Origin: Rossellomorea orangium
GTDB lineage: Bacteria; Bacillota; Bacilli; Bacillales; Bacillaceae_B
DNA length: 64,000 bases
Assembly: GCF_019334305.1 (NCBI RefSeq)
Contig: NZ_JAHWGH010000008.1
Location: 353,881-417,880, forward strand
Direction: 5' to 3'
Part shown: in pieces, positions 60,666-64,000 of the stretch
Layout of the letters: every line of letters begins with the position of its first letter
Position numbering within the stretch: the stretch's first letter is position 1
Made by a program: the position numbers and the translations under genes
The notes under the pieces: generated by a model
What the model was told of the DNA's origin: nothing
What the model saw: only the letters and a program-made list of their open reading frames with translations
The model's database searches: none

Positions 60666-61016
60666 ATGATTAAAGGAATAGGGATGGACATCGTGGAAAT
60701 CGGGCGCATCCAGGAAATGCTGGATCGTCAACCAAAGTTCGTGAAGAGAATATTGACTGAGAGAGAAGAGGACACCTTCTCTTCATTGAGTGAACGGCGA
60801 AAAATAGAATATATGGCAGGTCGCTTTGCGGCGAAAGAGGCGTATGCGAAAGCGAATGGAACCGGGATCGGGGCGGCGATTTCATTTCAGGATATCGAAA
60901 TCAGTAAGGACGGAAGCGGGAAGCCTTATTTTTCAAAGCCGCAGGGGGCGAATGCACATCTTTCCATTACCCATAGCAGGGAATTTGCGGCTGCTCAGGT
61001 TGTGATAGAGCAATAA
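60666..61016 (+). CDS. acpS: holo-[acyl-carrier-protein] synthase
   Basis: 116-residue phosphopantetheinyl transferase that activates acyl carrier protein. GMDIVEIGRI (metal-binding D) at the N terminus and RFAAKEAYAKANGTG (E-A-x-x-K region) are diagnostic. ATG 60666 follows AGGGGAG. Standard Bacillus order acpS-ydcC-alr. Confidence 0.97.
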   Translation: MIKGIGMDIVEIGRIQEMLDRQPKFVKRILTEREEDTFSSLSERRKIEYMAGRFAAKEAYAKANGTGIGAAISFQDIEISKDGSGKPYFSKPQGANAHLSITHSREFAAAQVVIEQ

Positions 61017-61214
61017 ATTTTAAGCTTGTCAGCATAATCCCCCGGGTTGTCTCATATATTCAGTAGTGCAATAGGAGAGACAAGGTCAGGTGTCTCACAA
61101 TCGCGGTTCGTTGGCGAATGGAACAGGGCATTCTTTCAAGGATCGTCCATTCTTTGACACTTGGCCTTCCCCTCTCTCAATTACGTATATCCTGGGACAA
61201 AAGGGGTTGAAAAA

Positions 61215-62228
61215 ATGAAGAAAAAGCTAGTGATACTAGTGATCGCCATGCTAGCGGTGCTTGCGCTCGCCGCTTGTGGAGAACAATCGAAAGAAGATGT
61301 AACCAAGGACCTTAAGGCAAAAGTAGAGGATATGAAGGGATACAAGGCGGATGCCAAAATGACCCTTCAAGTGGGAGATGAACCCCAGACCTATGATGTA
61401 GAAGTATGGCATAATGACCCTAATTATTACCGTGTAGCCTTAAAGAATGCTACGGAAGATCAAAGCCAGATGATCCTGCGTAATGATGATGGAGTATTCG
61501 TCCTGACGCCGGCTTTGAACAAGAGCTTCCGATTCCAAAGCAACTGGCCTGAAAACAGCAGTCAGGCATACTTGTACGAATCACTTGTCAAAGATGTGTT
61601 GGAAGACAAAGAAGCGACCTTCAAAGAAACAAAGAGTCACTACGTCTTTACGACAAAAACACGCTACCAGAACAGTCAGATGCTCCCAACTCAGGAGATT
61701 GCCTTTAACAAGAAAGACTTGACGCCTGCATCCGTCAGTGTCATGGATTCAGATCAGAATCCCCTTGTGAAAGTGGAATTTTCTAAAATGGATATGAAGG
61801 CGGCGTTTGATAAAAAGGATTTCGATATGAAGAAGAACATGACCGGCGCCCAACTTGAGGTTCCTGTAACGGCAGGTGTGGAAGATACGGAATTCACTGT
61901 ACTTTATCCGATGTCAGAAATCACAGGGACGGAATTGATTGAGGAGAAAGAAGTGGCGACGGATACCGGAAAACGTGTCATCTTGACTTACGACGGTGAA
62001 AAATCGTTCACGATCGTCCAGGAGAAGACCACTGTCGTTCCGACGATGACCGTATCGACGTCACTGAAAGGTGAGGTAGTGGACCTTGGATTTACCGTAG
62101 CGGCCATGACGGATCAATCCATCAGGTGGACCAATAACGGCGTAGATTATATGCTTGCTTCAAATGATCTGACCCCATCCGAAATGGTGATGGTTGCGCA
62201 GTCTGTACAAGGTTCAATGGTGAAATAA
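61215..62228 (+). CDS. ydcC: outer-membrane-lipoprotein-carrier-like lipoprotein (YdcC/LolA-like)
   Basis: 337-residue lipoprotein with lipobox LAAC (Cys20) and a LolA/LppX-like half-barrel: MTLQVGDEPQTYDVEVWHNDPNY, MILRNDDGVFVLTP and LPTQEIAFNKKDLTPASVSV are typical strands. B. subtilis YdcC is a sporulation protein made in the mother cell. ATG 61215 follows AAAAGGGG. The 199-bp gap before it has several GTCTC/GAGAC pairings but no clear promoter. Confidence 0.88.
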   Translation: MKKKLVILVIAMLAVLALAACGEQSKEDVTKDLKAKVEDMKGYKADAKMTLQVGDEPQTYDVEVWHNDPNYYRVALKNATEDQSQMILRNDDGVFVLTPALNKSFRFQSNWPENSSQAYLYESLVKDVLEDKEATFKETKSHYVFTTKTRYQNSQMLPTQEIAFNKKDLTPASVSVMDSDQNPLVKVEFSKMDMKAAFDKKDFDMKKNMTGAQLEVPVTAGVEDTEFTVLYPMSEITGTELIEEKEVATDTGKRVILTYDGEKSFTIVQEKTTVVPTMTVSTSLKGEVVDLGFTVAAMTDQSIRWTNNGVDYMLASNDLTPSEMVMVAQSVQGSMVK

Positions 62229-62238
62229 CTCTATGATC

Positions 62239-62267
62239 GGGGCGGGCTCTTTGGGTCCGTCCCTTTT
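62239..62267 (+). terminator. terminator after ydcC
   Basis: GGGGCGG (62239-62245) pairs with CCGTCCC (62257-62263; one G-U), then TTTT. Its right arm reads GGTCCGTCCC. Confidence 0.75.
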
Positions 62268-62299
62268 CTATGGAAGGAATCAAGAGCGAAGAGAGTAAG

Positions 62300-62332
62300 T
62301 CGATAATAAATACCCCAAATTCGATAATAGAT
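62300..62332 (+). repeat. two TCGATAATA units, 21 bp apart
   Basis: TCGATAATAAATA begins at 62300 and TCGATAATAGATA at 62321. The 21-bp period equals that of the ATTGCGTC arrays though the core differs. The rest of the gap 62229-62527 holds a terminator and nothing else I can support. Confidence 0.55.
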
Positions 62333-62527
62333 AGTTGCAGACTTCAAGAATCAAGCAATCCGGAGTGATCAAAGTCCCGCCTCAACCCATATTCTTCTTG
62401 AAACCTCTATGCTGAATTCCCTTCCCCGAAAAATCTTCTTATCACAATCCATGATAATATGAATAAACCATGGTATTCTTGAATAGAATGACAATGTTTT
62501 GTGTAAAGATATGAGGAAGTGAAGAGA

Positions 62528-63733
62528 GTGGAAACCCAGACGCAATTTTTTCGTGATACTTGGGCTGAAATTAATTTAGATCATTTATATGAAAATGTAA
62601 AGAATATTAAAGGGCATATCCCTGGGGATGTGAGCGTTTTCGCCGTTGTGAAGGCCAATGCTTATGGGCATGGGGATGTGCAGACTTCTCTGACGGCACT
62701 CGCTGCAGGGGCGCACGGCTTGGCTGTTGCATTCCTGGATGAAGCGATTTCCTTGCGAAGGGGAGGCATCATCGCTCCAATCCTTGTATTGGGTGCTACA
62801 CGGCCAAAAGACGTGCAGATTGCCGCGCATTTGGATATTTCGTTAACCGTATTTCAGAAGGAATGGCTGATTGAAGCTGAAAAGCAATTGTCTAAAGGAG
62901 AGCGTTTAAACCTCCATATCAAGTGTGACACCGGTATGGGCCGGATAGGGGTCCGTACTATTGAAGAGTTAAAGGGGGTTGAGGAGTATATCCATGCCCA
63001 TCCCCGATTTGAGCTTGAAGGGATCTTCACCCATTTTGCCACAGCGGATGAACTCAATGATGAATATCTTGGGGAGCAATTGGAGCGGTTTGAATATATG
63101 CTCGAACAATTGGAATCTCTTCCACTGTATATTCATTCTTCCAACAGTGCAGCTACACTGCGGAAGACGAACACCCTTTTCAACGCTGTACGGGTAGGGA
63201 TTGCTATGTACGGCCTCACCCCTTCTATTGAAATGAAGCCGGAACTGCCTTTTCCCTTAAAGGAAGTCTTCTCCCTTCATTCGAGACTCATTCATATAAA
63301 AGAGCTCGGAGCTTTTGAGAAAGTCAGCTACGGGGCAACGTATCAGACAGATAATAAGGAGTGGATCGGCACGATTCCCATCGGGTATGCTGATGGATGG
63401 CTTCGGAAATTGCAAGGACAGGACGTTTTGGTGCAAGGTGAAAGAGTTCCAATTGTTGGAAGAGTTTGTATGGATCAATGCATGATCAGTCTGCCTGAAT
63501 TCAAGGGAATCGGTACACGGATCACGTTAATCGGCAGCCAGGGTAATGACTCGATAACAATGGATGAAATCGCTGGAAAGCTTGATACCATTAACTATGA
63601 GATCCCTTGCATCATCTCCACAAGAGTACCGCGGATCTATATTCGAAATGGTGAAGCAACGGAAGTATCCAATAAACTCCTAATGCCAGGGGTACGCAGT
63701 CAACAGGAAAATAACGGCCCGTCCGATGAATAA
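62528..63733 (+). CDS. alr: alanine racemase
   Basis: PLP enzyme interconverting L- and D-alanine for the cell wall and spores. 401 residues: VVKANAYGHG holds the PLP lysine, KVSYGATY the catalytic tyrosine, CDTGMGRIGV and NSAATL are substrate-site blocks, GRVCMDQ is conserved. GTG 62528 is placed 8 bp after GAGGAAG; GTG 62519 overlaps it. Confidence 0.95.
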   Translation: METQTQFFRDTWAEINLDHLYENVKNIKGHIPGDVSVFAVVKANAYGHGDVQTSLTALAAGAHGLAVAFLDEAISLRRGGIIAPILVLGATRPKDVQIAAHLDISLTVFQKEWLIEAEKQLSKGERLNLHIKCDTGMGRIGVRTIEELKGVEEYIHAHPRFELEGIFTHFATADELNDEYLGEQLERFEYMLEQLESLPLYIHSSNSAATLRKTNTLFNAVRVGIAMYGLTPSIEMKPELPFPLKEVFSLHSRLIHIKELGAFEKVSYGATYQTDNKEWIGTIPIGYADGWLRKLQGQDVLVQGERVPIVGRVCMDQCMISLPEFKGIGTRITLIGSQGNDSITMDEIAGKLDTINYEIPCIISTRVPRIYIRNGEATEVSNKLLMPGVRSQQENNGPSDE

Positions 63734-63765
63734 TTCCTATTTTAAATGGCGGATAATAGAAGAGA

Positions 63766-63795
63766 TTGATAAATTAACTTTTCATTCCCTATAAT
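63766..63795 (+). promoter_or_regulatory. sigma-A promoter of antitoxin-toxin operon
   Basis: TTGATA (63766-63771), 18-bp spacer, TATAAT (63790-63795). Confidence 0.65.
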
Positions 63796-63859
63796 TGATG
63801 GTATGATAAATATGTTAATGAACAGAAACGGTATGTAGTGATTGGTGGAGGTGTAGTTT

Positions 63860-64000
63860 GTGTCTGAATCCAGCGCAACAACAGAAATCTTAATTCGTCT
63901 ACCGCAACAGCTCGTTACAGAATTAGACGGCTTTGCAGATCAAGAAAATGTGAATCGCAATGAGTTTATTTATCGTGCAACCAAAATGTATTTAAGAGAG
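63860..64000 (+). CDS. ndoAI: antitoxin EndoAI (MazE-like), partial at window end
   Basis: First 47 residues of a ribbon-helix-helix antitoxin: MSESSATTEILIRLPQQLVT and DQENVNRNEFIYRATKMYLRE match the start of B. subtilis NdoAI (MSESSARTEMKISLPENLV). It neutralises the EndoA (NdoA/MazF) mRNA endonuclease, expected just beyond the window. GTG 63860 is 6 bp after GGAGGTG. Confidence 0.92.
   Translation, partial: MSESSATTEILIRLPQQLVTELDGFADQENVNRNEFIYRATKMYLRE

Noticed and set aside
62257..62263. Full member of the GGTCCGTCCC repeat family
   Set aside because: Only one arm matches; it is an ordinary terminator with a different left arm, so it is listed only as a partial match.

Overview
The window is a chromosomal segment of a low-to-mid GC, spore-forming Gram-positive bacterium of the family Bacillaceae. 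Supporting this are a Spo0E-type phosphatase, a sigma-W/RsiW pair, the CdaA-CdaR-GlmM operon, a glmS ribozyme, T-box and S-box leaders, strong AGGAGG ribosome binding sites, and two blocks in Bacillus subtilis gene order (sigW-rsiW-cdaA-cdaR-glmM-glmS, and ddl-murF...cshA...ydbS-ydbT-rhomboid-acpS-ydcC-alr-antitoxin). A Rossellomorea-like or related marine/soil Bacillus is my guess; the sequence alone does not fix the genus.

Layout. 1-9.1 kb: the tRNA-Ala(UGC) that ends an RNA operon, arginase, a tiny Spo0E-like gene, then envelope stress (sigW-rsiW), c-di-AMP synthesis (cdaA-cdaR) and amino-sugar synthesis (glmM, glmS with its ribozyme). 9.1-21.6 kb: single genes, including an M1-like metallopeptidase, FUSC-type membrane protein, DUF4097 protein, CAP-domain lipoprotein, 3-methyladenine glycosylase, an EAL phosphodiesterase behind a c-di-GMP-II riboswitch, an orphan fused ABC permease, a divergent polysaccharide deacetylase and a YueD-like reductase. 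21.7-33 kb: an NhaC-family transporter under a SAM riboswitch (probable methionine transporter MetT), MFS transporter, cardiolipin synthase, AGCS symporter, CBS protein, LysM-CAP protein, small genes including one behind a sigma-W-type promoter, lipid kinase and DedA protein. 33-38.8 kb: argS with T-box, rodA, an unknown gene overlapping sfsA, and a BsuPI-like lipoprotein. 39-47.5 kb: an uncharacterised YnjBCD-type ABC transporter operon with TVP38, CDP-alcohol phosphatidyltransferase and MerA-like genes, facing a two-gene operon with a second flavin oxidoreductase. 47.6-64 kb: DAACS symporter, then the ddl-to-alr housekeeping block, interrupted by an intact IS256-family element with 8-bp target duplication and by a NERD-domain/uvsE pair.

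Main observations beyond ordinary annotation: (i) two intergenic arrays 34 kb apart, in opposite orientation, of the same 13-bp unit ATTGCGTCnTTTT repeated every 20-21 bp, one touching the IS256 insertion site; (ii) a c-di-GMP-II riboswitch in front of a phosphodiesterase, implying a feedback loop; (iii) the ynjBCD/TVP38/ynjF/MerA-like operon as a functional unit of unknown substrate; (iv) three sigma-W-like promoters, one driving an unannotatable 49-codon gene; (v) several hairpin elements (a 16-bp inverted repeat enclosing a branched RNA, leader terminators before FUSC and ynjB, and a dispersed GGTCCGTCCC hairpin family at gene ends).
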